From Hymenolepis diminuta (lineage: Eukaryota > Platyhelminthes > Cestoda > Cyclophyllidea > Hymenolepididae), in assembly GCA_900708905.1 (NCBI GenBank), contig CAADRB010000008.1, positions 1,247,525 through 1,311,524 on the forward strand: 64,000 bases of DNA, written 5' to 3'. Made by a program: the position numbers and the translations under genes. A model generated the notes under the pieces. The model made no database searches and had not been told where the DNA came from. It was given only the letters and a program-made list of their open reading frames with translations. Within the stretch, counting starts at the first letter, position 1; each line of letters opens with the position of its first letter. Shown piece by piece: positions 1 to 13,400 of the stretch.

Positions 1-1372
1 CTCAATGCTTTCAGAGTACTAAAAAGGCGATGACTTCATTATTTGATCTCCGTCCTTGTTTCATACCTTATTAGTCCATTTAGCTATCCCTGCTCTTTCC
101 CTGCTTTCCCATAATGAAAACTCGTAAACTTATAAAAATTTTTTGTGCATTGCCATAATCAGTAACCAAAAACAATGGGTAATGTAATTACGTTTATATA
201 CTTTATCTGAGGTCTACATTTTGGTTCCCTCTATTTCTTTACTATTTTTAGTGTCAACTCCTCCGTATAACAATTAAAGTTAGTCTGTTTGGAAAAAATA
301 TGTTTAGAAGTTTAAATAGTATGTTAGAAAAGGATTCAAGAGTAATGTCTTGATGATATCTTATTGAATCTCTTGTCACCATTTTGTCTTTTCCGTATGT
401 TATGTAATGGCACACTAGAGATGCCATTATATTCAATAAATGTGCACAGATTAGTTTCGTATCCATTGAATATAGTGTGAAAAATAACTTCAAAATGCCT
501 TTTTGAAAACGTTTTCCCAAATTCATCCTTTAAGAGAAACACGAAGTTTTCCATCTGCTTCATTACTCATATTTAATCAGTTGGACTGGCTTTTCTGGAT
601 ATACCCCGAATGGCATGGAATCCGCCACTTTGGCTTTATAGACGAGCACGTTAACCGATTGTATCACTGGAGAACTGAATGCATATTATTATTCGATCAT
701 GTTTCCCTTTTTGGAAACTCATTAAATCAGGAACCCTCTATACTTCTATATTCACAAAAATGACATACAAAGTTCTAGCAGAATCAGAAATTGGGAGGAT
801 ATTTTTGGGTATTATAGAGTGTTCGGTAAATTAGTATTAATCTAATATTCTCTAAATTTCGTGCAGTTATATAGCAGTTTTTTTATAACAGTTGGTACAG
901 TTTGTTACTAGAGTGTAGATTATAGGATTTAATAATCCGTTGATTCGATGTATGAGTTATTTTTTGCTCTTTATTTGCTTTATTTGGTCCATTAATCTTA
1001 ATTAGGATATAGTGTATTGTTTTTTTCTCAACAGCAAGTTAGTTTGAAAAAGATTGCACTCATGAGTTCTAACTGTATCGTATTTCAACATTTATATATT
1101 AAGCTTAATTTAAGCATGCATGTCTTTTCGCCACCTTCTAATAATAAGAATCGGAATTCCATAGAATACTAGTTGTTTTGATTAAAATAATTATTTAATA
1201 AAAAATTATAATAAATTATCAGAGAGAACATAATTCAAAGTAAGATCCCCCTAGGGAATCATTTGACAAATGATTTTTGCTCTTTTATCTGTATCATTTA
1301 CCCAATTTGGCATCAGTTTAAATTTGACAATCTTAATTGATCTAACTACCATGCCCTTTTTGGTCATTGCTA
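1..1372. other. Upstream AT-rich region of the calmodulin-like gene
   Basis: No coding sequence is recognised. The 60-90 codon open frames here show no protein-like composition. The promoter and any 5' UTR exon or trans-splice acceptor of the gene should lie here, but I cannot point to a convincing TATA or initiator element. Confidence 0.4.
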
Positions 1373-1481
1373 ATGCTTATGGCAATGCAGAAGAACCTTT
1401 TACAAGTTTCAATGCTGAGAAAGCATCTAAGAAGTGAGAAGCGAACGAGCACAATAAGCCCCGAAACGGGGGATGAGGCCA
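1373..1481 (+). CDS. Calmodulin-like gene, exon 1 (N-terminal extension)
   Basis: This frame opens after a TAA at 1343-1345. In-frame ATGs lie at 1373, 1379, 1385 and 1412; the longest is used here, and 1412 would give a 170-aa protein. It ends in phase 1 at CCA|GTAAGA, which is exactly the phase exon 2 needs. The junction creates Lys37, so the protein reads SPETGDEA-K-LHDAF, which lines up with LTEEQIAEFKEAF of calmodulin. Base composition is distinctly less AT-rich than the flanks between about 1440 and 1481. The encoded extension is basic (RKHLRSEKR), with no signal peptide or myristoylation motif. This exon was inferred from phase, donor quality and alignment. A different, unseen 5' exon remains possible. 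Confidence 0.6.
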
Positions 1482-4400
1482 GTAAGAATTAGGTCATGAT
1501 ATTTAGATTCTTAATTTTTCGAATTAAGGAGGCAGTGAGCTGTCTCTGTTCTCATAATGAATGTCGTTTATCGTATAAAATCCCAATATTCAAATTTATT
1601 GAATGATTCAATGGTTGGACTATGTTCACCGCATTCAGAGCTTATTAATCATCTGATTTAATTCGGTTGTTGGTCAAGCCACCTCGATTTATTTATTATC
1701 TTTGTAGAGTCAAGAACGGCTGGATGAGACTAACACGGAAATTTCAAGCATAGTGTTCACATAATAAAAAATCTTTCAGTGGAAAAATTCTCCTATTTTG
1801 TCTTATAAATCTTAGATTATTAACCAGGATTTTTCTAAAAGTACTCATCGTTCTGGGCTCGAATAACACTCCAGTTTTGAAGAAGAGACTGAAGCCCAAA
1901 TCACTATATATTAAAACGTATTCCGTATCTCTTTTTTCAAAACCTTTCAATATTAATAAACACCTCTCTATTACTGTTATTCTTGGCAATGCAACGAGAC
2001 TGTATAAGTTTTATTAGCGGAATGGCATCTGACCACGCAAAATAACAAAATGATCCTATAAATGATAAAACGGTAGAGGGGTCGAATAGAAATATATAAT
2101 GGCGTCAGGATGTCAAGAATATTACGTCTTTTTTGAAGTTGTCCACTTTCTTAATGAGAGATTTAAACCACATTGTAATATTCAAACGTTTCAAAGCTCA
2201 TTTTTGTGATTTGATTTCTTGTGCTTTTTGGTGAGTTCATTTTCGTAACGTTCAGTGCATTTTGACCAGTTAACTCAATTGAATGATCGATCATGTCACT
2301 TCGGTTCATCGTCATCTTACAGCCATGGGCAAGCCGATGAGTTAAGCAAAGGCGTTTTAAGCATACCTGAGCTCACAAGAGTTCACCCAAGGTGCATTTT
2401 TGTATAATTAAAAGTTTAAAAGACTAGTTCCCTCCTGCAAATCAACTCAGCTGTTAAATGCGTGATCCACTCTATTTGCAATCGACAGATTTTTCCAGAG
2501 TGGATCACATTATTCTTGTTCATTCTTTGTTTACATTTCGTACCTCATTAGTCAAGATCACGTAACATTTTATTTAATATCGATATAAATAATGTAGGCG
2601 TATGACTTTTCAAGCTTACACGTTATGTGTTGACAGACTTACTTCCTTGAATAACAAGCCGGGGATTTCCATGACTATTTATCAGAAACGAGGTTGCCCT
2701 ATGATTTTAAGAGGTTTTTGCTGCATTTAATCAGTGATTTTGTCTGATAATATTGGAACTGATCAAGAAATATTCATTTATTGTTCTATATTGAGTGGAA
2801 TACGCCAGTAAATTCTTTTAAGTTGTACGTCAATTAAAACTGTTATTTAGGGCAAGCTTGTTTGAAATAACTCGACTATTTCATTTAAAGCTGCTAAGGT
2901 TGTTTAGGATGTTTAATACCGCGACTAATTTCTAATATTAAATATACGTTATCTTTCTTCTTCGTATGTCATGAGTTTTAAGTGTAAGGTGAGCAAATTT
3001 TGGCTGAATTACAGTTATAACGCTTATACTACTTGTAAAAACTTTATAATTACGACTAAGTTCATGTTTTTCGGTAGCATGTATGCAAGTGAGTGAATTA
3101 TGGGTCTATATGCTATATCAACTTCTTAAGATGCCACATTCATGCAAATATTTGGGATTACCATTTCTCAATACCTCTTTATCTTTTGTATATTAGTTGC
3201 AAACTTGCCTTGTTATTTGTAAATTTAGTTTTAATTAACCGATGTAGAACTTTTGATCATTTTAGGGGGCTTAGAATCTTATCTCTCTGTTTAAAAATAA
3301 ATTAGTTAATATTTTTTTGTATAATTGTAAACTAGGAGAACAAATATAACTGGAGGTTTTGTTTCAATTTTAATGAAAATTAACGATAGCAATTTCCTCT
3401 TCTTTATGGTGGATGTAGCATTGAATTTTGCTTGACAAATCTTGAGTCTTTGAATGGATTTGAACATATTCTTTTGATTTGAATTTTCACCATGTATACA
3501 CTTAAACAACTGGTTTCCCTTCTTTCTAGGGAGTTAATTTCCTCGGAGTTACTAATCAATCATTATGCCAATCTCAATAAATCAGAAATCACGTTGACCT
3601 CCTTATTTGACACCGTTTTTTCTCTCATAAATTTGAAAATATTAACATTATTGTGCATTTGAAGCTATTTAATTTCATTGCCTGTAAAGTGGAGTGATCC
3701 ATTCTTTTCAATAAGACAGTTTCTTTCACTCAGATGTTGGATCTGGCATCTCAATTAACTTTTATTTTTGTATATTTACTTTCACTTTTCCAAGAAAAAT
3801 TTGTATAGCAGTACTTCTTTTTCTATTTCCTCGTCATTTATACGTATGTGATCGTATATTCGATTTTCAAATGAGAGTCATAATGAGTTCCCTACTTCTT
3901 CTTCTGTTACTCTCGTTAATTCTTCTATTTCTTTTCCCTACATATTTGGGTGAGTTTTGGTTATCTTTTTTATTTCTATCAAGGGGATGGTAGCTTAATT
4001 ATTGATGAGTTAAAGCAATTTCCTAGACTCTAGGTCGGAATTTTAATTCTAATTAAACTGAATGAATTAAAAGAACTGAAAGTTAATTCTCTTTATTCCA
4101 CACTCTTGTTAATATAATTTCAAAAATCGTCTTGGGTCAAGCGTCTTAAACCACAATTTGCGAAAAGGAAGAACTATCGGACAATTTTTCGTTCCTGTTA
4201 CTATACTAGCTTCGATAGACCTGAAATCTTTGTTCTTTTTGTCGGAATAAATTACTGCCATAGTCACACAAACCTTACTCTAAAAGTAAATCCAAGGCCT
4301 GTTTTTAAAGGCGTTTTCCAGCGCTCATCTTGGAATAGACAATGACATCATTGAGCCTTCCCTAATAAAAAATCCGAATTCTGTCACCTTCTTTATTGGC

Positions 4401-7400
4401 CAGACTTAACCAGAGCAGTTGGCCATTTCACTCCCTGGTTTAACATTAATACGTATAAAATCCGCGATCTCTGATTTTGCAGACGAATAATGTAACATTT
4501 TAATAATTGTCACCTTCCAGTTCATACATGCTTGCATTGCAGTGGTAGAATACTATTTTCCCTAGAAGAAAATTTACCACAAATTGTGTAATTTGACTAG
4601 GGAAAATGTGATACAATTGCGTTGAATATCATTCGAAGTTTTTGGATAATTTCATGAATAGTTCCCTTCCAACCGCTGATGTTACCTCAAAACTTTTGTT
4701 ATTCTGAGAGTATCTGACTGTGAAGAGGACTGATTAATTCGATTTCTGCATTATATTTTTATCATTTTTTAAATTACAAGTTCTCTACAATTATGTCAAA
4801 TCCCTCAGAAGTGATCATGATTTTCTATTTGGTTTCGAAGAAAAGACTTTAAGTACTCGTCTTGTTATTACTAGAATTAATTGATTACATTTAGTCTTTA
4901 TTCTAGTAATTAATAGCATGAATATTACTATGAGGTTATACTCGAAAAGAAGAAAATCAACAGTTTTGCTTGAGGGCATTCTTAGATTGAAGGTAGCTCA
5001 GTTTTTCTCCTGAAAACTTCTGCCCTGGATAATAAGATTTATTAGGAGAATTTTCATATGATAGATGTAAGCGGGATGGACTAAGTCGAAGTCCATTTTA
5101 CTGATGACTTAAGCTGTAGAGTGGGAGTGGAGAGTTTTAGTAGATTCATGATTAATATAATCAGTTTATTTCATATGAAATAGCCAAAATGAATCATAAT
5201 CTTTACTAACGAGAACGCATAAAAAACAGAAGAGGGAAGCCAGTTCAGTTTTAAGAGAGAGTGAGTCAGGATATCAAAGGAACCTGTAATTCATTTGATC
5301 TCCAAGATCATCACGTGAGCTGCTCTTCTAATGTGCGGTTTGTTGAGAGTTGTCTCGTTTTTTCGTCCTATTCTTATGAGAAATCTGGAAGGAATGTTTC
5401 CATACGATTTTGCACCTAGCTTTATTTCACACCATTTTTGCAGCACTCATCTACTGGATAAAGATATTTATCAATAAGTTTATCATCTTTGGAATCGAGA
5501 TGATCGATCCGGCAGTTTCTTCTACAAAGAGTCGATGACACCAAGAGTCCACACATAATTTCTCTTTGATGTCCCATCTTGCAGGTGTGATTGATAATTA
5601 ATAATCAACAGTCGTATTCAAATGAGGTGAGAAAAGTTATCATTTAGCTTAACTATAATCATTCCAATTTATACGTCTTTTAAAACGAAAAAGATTGAAA
5701 GAAGACAGAGATTGTGATACAAATAGTTACATTTAGAAAGAATATCGAATACCCTTCTCCTGTAGCTAGCTAGGTCGAATCATATGTGAGGCATATTCAG
5801 GGGAACATATATTGGGGAGCCAAACACCATGAACGAGACGCTAAACAATTTAGTGAAGTAGTTGATAGTACGCAAGGGTCACTAAAATAAAATACCCGTA
5901 AAAAAAATCGATTTTCTTTCCTAGTCTAATCGTTTGATTAATAATACAATTATTTTTACCTGAAGGCTTTTGCTAAATTTGAGTTTATTCGGTACTTAAA
6001 GGGAAAAACAATAGGGCATTGTTCTCTATCCTAATTTCGATCTGTTTTTGCTTCTCAGTTAGAATGAATTCATTACTCTGTACAACTTGATAGTTTTGAC
6101 TTAAAGTAATTTTCGTCAATACGTCAACATACTTTTCAGACAGCTTGTGACCACTTTTATTCACGGAAAGGTTTACAATTTGTAACATGAAATGTCTAGA
6201 ATGACATTTTGATGTTGGTGGGGCTATCCAAATTGTCCTGCTTCGTTTGATGTTTTGATTCGAATTGAACAATGTCTGCCTGACAAATAGTTCTCGTCCC
6301 GAAATTCAAATTTCATAATTCATCCCCTAAATTGCTTAGTGCATTTTTTTTCATCGCTTAACCCGTTTGTTAATTCAGGATATACCTACATTGTCATAAG
6401 TAGTTTAAACTTACTAATGATGACCATTTCTTCCTTTACGTGGGGTTAAGTTTATGGTTAATTAAATTATTGATGGAAAATTTATTGGTAAAGATTGTAA
6501 AACAATAAATAAAAATGATCGCAGTGGGAAAGTTTATTATCTAACACTCATCTCGGATAAAGGGAAGCCGAATTGGAGCTTCCTTAATGGAGCGATTCTC
6601 TCACTTGTTAAACTTATTGGGTGTGAGCTGACAAATCCCAAATTTCTGAAAATTATAATTTCGGAAATGAATGCTAATAATATCTCACCAATATCGTTTC
6701 TCAACAATATGCTCATTTTCTCATATTTCGACATGTCAAGCCCAGCGTTTAACTTTTTTTATCTCATCTTCTTTCTAGAGCTCCATGATGCTTTCGTCCT
6801 TTTTGACGTTGATCATGATGGTCGAATCACAGAAACGGAATTAAAAAACGTCCTCAATTTCCTCAGCATTCCAGCATCTCCTGCTGAGGTTAAAAAAATG
6901 ATCGCCGATGCTGACACTGATGGTGAGTTTTGTACTACTTGTTACCATAATCAGTGACATATTCACTTTATTCGCCATCAGTGATTTAAACTGCAAGTAA
7001 TTCGACATGTTAAACGTAATTCCAACAACTCTTCGTGCTTAACTAAATTAATCCTTCTGATATGTTTTCCATCGCTACTTAATGCCGTAATCAGTAGTAT
7101 ACATTCTAGTTGTAACTCAATTGTCGTAATATTAATCTTACCTGTTAGCACTAATTGGCAATCATAGTAGCAAATTATATCAGCTCCTTTGACTTAAATT
7201 TAACGTCCAGGCTAATATTCTCTCTGATTATTTTTTTTCTTGCATTTATCCTTCATCTGTTAGCTACCTGCGAAAGTGGAGAAAAAATACTAGACTTTCG
7301 GACTAATAACGCCTATTTATAGTATCGTGGCATGCTAATAAAGGCATTGGCTTATCCACCTTAAAACTAATCTCTATCCATTCTCTTTGAAGCAGTCCAT

Positions 7401-10400
7401 TTTCACTTGTTGCAAGTAGGTGAAAATGGAAATGGTGGGTTATGCAGTGAAAGGAGGGAGGGATTGAGTGAGACGAAACAGAAAAACTATGATTTTTGCT
7501 TAATGGACAAAATAGGATTTTGTTACATGTTGGCTGTCCAAAAATAAGGCAAGATCAATTAGTGTTAGTTAACGGTAACTAATATCCACTAATCTGATCT
7601 ACTGTGGTATAATTTTCGATTATCCTTCCTTCATTTATTCAGGTCCTGGATGTCAAAGGTATAATATCCTATATTTTGGATTTTTAGAATGAAAAAACTG
7701 AAGTAATTTAGACGTTCTCGTTCTTCGTACTGAAGACTTGGTTATGTCTTTCGCATAGGCAGAACATGATAGAAGACATTCTGGAGTCAGTCTTATGAGA
7801 AAATTGCATTATGGCATCGTTTTTGTTGACCATTGTTAAATACTGCTGTCGACCATCCACATCACTGGATGTACATTAATGAGTGTTGATCTCTTTACCT
7901 TTGACTTGACTACTATGCCACTGGTGCAAAAAGAGAAGTTGAGGGTAAAGAATTTGAATACCTGGGGTCTAAAATGTCTGAACATTCAGATTTGACGGCC
8001 ATTAATTGAAAAATTTAATGTTTTTTGAAACAGAGGGCTAGATATTCTTCAACTTAAATTGATAGTGTTTGTCATTATTAACATCATTTTCATGTGAATT
8101 TATTTACAGATAAGTTTATACACACTGTGATTATCATTTTTTGCATAATACATTAGCCATTTATTAAGGAATTTGTTAATATTATCTGTGGAGGTTTTCC
8201 ATCGCGGAATTTTTTTATGAAATAAATGAAGCTTTTTGCTTAAAAGCATAAATATAGGTACTCAAGAGCAATTTAAATCACATCAGGGACCTAAAAATGG
8301 TAACAACCCTAGTTATTTTTAAAACAGAACTCCTTACGATAGATTGAAGGACAGATTAAAAAAACAATTAACCCTCTGGTTTTGCCAAATTCTAGATTTC
8401 GCTAACCTTCATGTTTTGAATCCTTTGTTAGATATTGCTCTTTGAGTATATATTTATTTTCTCCAAAGGGGCAAATAGAATGAAATCTATAATTATATCA
8501 GATTTTTTAAGGTTATTTTTATGCCATATGTCAAATAGCAATGGTCAAGTTATATTGAATGTTAAAAGGGTATCCTCAGACGTTTAAATGCTCAAGAGAA
8601 AACGCTTCTTATGATCAGTTCACCATGAAATTGGGAAATACTTTGTCCATTCCAAACATATATACTTAGATCAATGCAAAGACCGTTGAGAATAGTAATA
8701 GAAATTTAAATTCAGCGAGTTTCAAGGCGGTTTATGGGACCTCTTATGTACACATGTAATTTTAAGTTAAAATTTATGATATTTTTGCTTTACTCATGCT
8801 TTATTGTTTGGAAAAAAAACTGATTAATAATCGAAATATTTGAGTTTTAAACTCTGGGGTTGTTTAATAAGGAGAGAGAGGTTTCTTGGAGTGATTTTTG
8901 AATTGAGATTTTGTTAATTTCAATTTCAAAACAGTTATCTGTCTTTGATCCGGAGTGATAGACCTGTATTCTACTCTCTCTCCTGACTCTCGCTAGCTCT
9001 GGCTCCATGTTACGTTATAGGATAGCGTCTGACCGGCTGTTCTTGTTATTTCTATCCGTTTTTATTGTTTCGATGTATATTTTGTTTTACTCTATTATGG
9101 GAGACGTTTATTAAGTCGCTGGTTGTCACTTTGATTTAATCTCCATCGTCCCAGCATATTCCTTCCTGTCCATAACAACTTGTGTTTTTGTCACACAATA
9201 AATGACACAATCCGATCGGTTGATTTTATAATTTTCGTCATTTTCGGAGGAATTTTTCGTTTATTCAATTAAAGAATGATCTTATTAAGCTGATGCTTAA
9301 CTCCTTATTTTATTTTATTCTAACGGTACACTCTCCTATTTCAGACCCAGTTTCACTTTAAGTGACTATGTTTGGCCAGTTATTTTTGTTTTTTCCCCAT
9401 TGTCTCTTTTACGATTGACCTTATTGTTTGTTGATTGTCTCTTGAACTTTCTTTACACCCCACGTTATATTCTCTTTCGTTTATCTCATCTTAGTCCCAC
9501 GTTATGTGATATCGTCTAATAGCCGGTCTTTTTTTCCTGGACCTTATTATTTGCTCACGTTATTGTTCTTCCTTAACTAAAAGAAATGACGCTAGTTAAC
9601 ACGCTGCTTATAAATTTGATTACTGTTGTGATCCATAGGAAAAATATTACACATTTTCATGGCTGGAAAGCAAGTGAAATCGAGTAATTAAAAGTCTACA
9701 ACAAGCCAAAAATGGAATCGAAGAGAGAACCTCAAAAGTTGTTTTATTTGATCTTCGGATTTGGGCTATACTATGTTCACTTAACGGAGAGTTTACTACT
9801 TCTTGTTTCAATGTTCAAGTTTTCTTATTTCCAATCGGTTATTGAACTATGATGATCGTCTTGCCGTTTCAAGCCATTTCTTCATCCAAATCAGGAAAAG
9901 TAGCAGGATCTTTTGTGATCATAAACGGGTTAAATGATCTTAAAATAACAAAGTTCTAAGAGTAGAGTTCACTTAATATGAATTCTTAATATTTCATGAC
10001 GAGATAATTTGGATTGATCTATTTACTTCCTACGTATTCACCTTCTTTTCTTTACCTAAACGGCGAATTGGAATCATGGGGTAGGATATTATTGACTTTA
10101 GTCGTACAAATAAATACTACTAGGAAAAAGTAATCGATAAACATAAAATAATGTTGGTCATGAAATTGTCAAAAATTATCTAAGTTCTGACCATTTTGGT
10201 TAGATTAAATACATGTACAAATTTAAATAAGTGAAATCGTTCCACGCCTCTAAATGTATAGATCCCGCACTTCGAAGCAATCTTAGAAAAACAAACAATG
10301 AAATGAGAGACTGGCGATTGTTTGCGAAGCAGTGTTCCACAATTCCACAAATAAAGGTGATCAACAGGGACCTCAGGTGCACAATTTCTGGACGCTTCAA

Positions 10401-13400
10401 ATCTTACAATAATGATTAAAACACTACCTGCTAGAATATCAGCCGCGGTTTTGTTTTAAATTCAGTGCGAACCTATTGAAGGATTCTTTAGAGAAAACAG
10501 CAAAATATAATTGCCTTATAACTATGCATCGGCTATGATGTGCACTAGTTTTATGAATAAATTGGCTTGTTATAACTGAAAAGTAGTTTGAATTTAGACG
10601 AATCCCCATGTCTCAGATTGCGTACTGATCTTATATTTGACTAATAAAGGTAAGAAAATTCATTAGTTTATGTATGAATGTATTAAACTCTTTCGCTTCT
10701 ATATTTGTAGTTAAAGGTTTAAAATTGGACACATCGAATTAGCAGAAATCAAAAGAATATCGTTTCTTTTTACTTTTAAGAGTAGGTTAAGAGCTTAGGT
10801 ATTAATTATGATCTTAACTTGCGAAAATAGACTTTATCAAGCTAAAGTAGGGTCTTCATCTAAGCGAAGTTTTATAATTTCACCTGTCTCTCTTAGTATC
10901 TACACATTAATTAAGTTTTTGTCCATTTTCGGATCCCATCTCCGATTAAGGGATTTTAATTAGTTCGTTGAATCCAAAGAAAATAATATGTGATTTGAAA
11001 GTTATCTGTCACTTTCTGTGGAGGGTTGTGAAAACACACAAAATTAATGTTCTCGCATTTCGTGATACCTCAATTAGGGGATAAAAAAACACAGCAGTGT
11101 GTATATTTTATTCTCTCCTTTCAACTGTCCTTCAGTGTTATATAAATGGAAGGGTGATAGATGGAAAAATGATAGAGTGAGGGAGGGAGGGTGAGAGAGG
11201 GAAAGAAGGAACCCAGAAGTGGCTACTACTTTGACACCTGCCGTCAGAATTGAAAGACAGTTGGTGTATATTTTGATTCCTGCTATTCATTCATAAAATA
11301 TTATTAATTATGGAAAATAGTGGGCATAAATGAAAACTTAGATAATCTTCAATCTTATCTTCAATTACTTGTGTCCTTAGAATGATGCTAATTGCAGAAT
11401 GTTATTTTATTAGCGAAAATAAAAATTAAATTATAGAAATTAATTTGCAAAGTGTTCGATGATATTTACTACGAAACTTTGGTCTTTCAGGAAGACCATG
11501 CTTTAATTTACTAGCTATTGAAACGGTTCACGTAAAATTCATGACTGGCGAAATATTTTGTAGTTGTCAAATGCATCTGTTGATAACTCAGAAAGCTATG
11601 TGTTCAATTTATATACTTGATCAATACTGCTCAACAGAAGGAACGCTAACATTCCACCTATCTTTTTTGAAAAGAGCATTTAAATTTAACCTTATCTTTA
11701 CCCATTTAAAATTTCAATCGTGGGAAATTGAACACGGAAAAATAGTAAAGCAATTTGTTAGAGCTAGATTGTGCATACTTTTATTTTATGGGTAAAGGTA
11801 ACTGCTTCATTTTCTACTGTTCAAAATTCAAGCATCAAAAAGTCAGAAACACATGTTCGGTTTTACAATTTAACGTTGTTTGCTACACAATGATAATATT
11901 CAATCATATTATTCCATTAATCGTAATATCAGTTATGTTATTATTTGAACTTTATAGAAGAAAATATTGATGAATTTTCCTCCAATATCTACCTTGTGTT
12001 ATTATTATGGTAATTATTGTTATAAACATTCGTCTGCCTACCAGAAATAGACAGAATGCACCGACTTGTTTCTGAATTCCAATAGCCGCAAACAACTTGT
12101 GATTAGCAGTTTATCATAGAAGAATTCTCTAATTTCCACCTATTTAACAATTTTGGAGGTATTCATTCATGCGTGAGCTATTAGAGTGAATCAGAACTAT
12201 AATCGTTCGCGCCGTCTGACAAAAAATGAACTTCTTATAAGGTTACCTGTTAAAAAGCACCTCCAATCTCTCACCAGTTGTCGGCTATTTTACTCTTCTC
12301 TCTCAGCTAATTAGTACTAGACAAATACTGTCGGTAAGTCAACAGTATTCCGGGGTTACATGCGAATATTACGAAGTCTTTTAACTGTTGACGTTTACCA
12401 TTTTTGACACAAATATTTGGCAATTGAAATACACATGCGTTGCGTTTGCATACCACGGCAGGATGATTCCACATGGATTAATAAATAGATTACTCTGTGC
12501 AGAGGTTAAGTCCTGAGCTAACATACGAATAAACTCAATTTGGTTAATTGTGACTGACATACAGATATGTTCTTCGCTTGAGAATTTTTCAAGGTCTAAA
12601 TCTGAATTATTCTATCCATTCGACTACGATAAAGTTCATTGTATTCTAAATCCATTTCTCTTACTTTGAGCAAATCGCTTCTCCCTGTTACCTAAATTTA
12701 GCATACGGACATAATGCGTTCACGATTTTCTGCTGACATGAAAGAAATGTAACGGAACTGCATTAGAAGGAAATCATATTGATCTAACGTATGTTATAAA
12801 GTTTTATTTCTTGAAATTATTCTCAAATCCATTTGATGAACAAAAATGATCGGCTAATTTTCACAGTACAATTACGATTTGAGCATAAAAATGCAGTGAG
12901 AAAGGTAAAATATAACGATTTTACTCCTAAAAGGTATGGAAATCTCTGGTTCTTGTGTTCCAATTTGCGCCTCTTTGTTATAAACATCTTCAGGCTACGT
13001 GAGAAATTCATTTCTATTGGAGAATAGTTTTTAATGCATTTTGCGAGAATAGTGCCGATTTTCATGAACAGAGTTTCAGGAAAATAACTTTACGCAGTTA
13101 CTTAGATATAGCACCAAAGTATTATGCATTGACGATTTCCTACCAATATAAGAAAACAGTAATGAAAGCGAATAGCTTCCTTAACCTCCCTCATCAAAAT
13201 GAATTATTTTATTTTCCTTTACGTTAGGACGAACAAAAGAGTTAAATTTTAAACAAATTTTAAAGGCCTTCAATGCTGAATGAAGTATTTTGAATTAGGA
13301 GAATTAAGTTCATAATACTAAAAACAATTATAAGTGCCTTTCTTTTTCCTTACGGACGGCCTGAATCATTTGAAAAGAAATTTCAAAAAATTTTATTGCT

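Larger units (their letters stand above)
1482..6778 (+). other. Intron 1 of the calmodulin-like gene (5297 nt)
   Basis: A phase 1 GT-AG intron, defined by the exon 1 call. It holds family B repeat copies near 1560-1745 and 2100-2405, a family A fragment near 4375-4500, and a short reversed match to the family T SINE body near 4285-4345. The remaining sequence shows nothing recognisable. Confidence 0.6.

Noticed and set aside
6667..6957. A 96-codon frame starting at 6667 that contains EF-hand 1, taken as a complete gene
   Set aside because: Its first 37 codons are a pyrimidine-tract intron end and its last ones run past a GTGAGT donor. Only 6779-6922 is coding.
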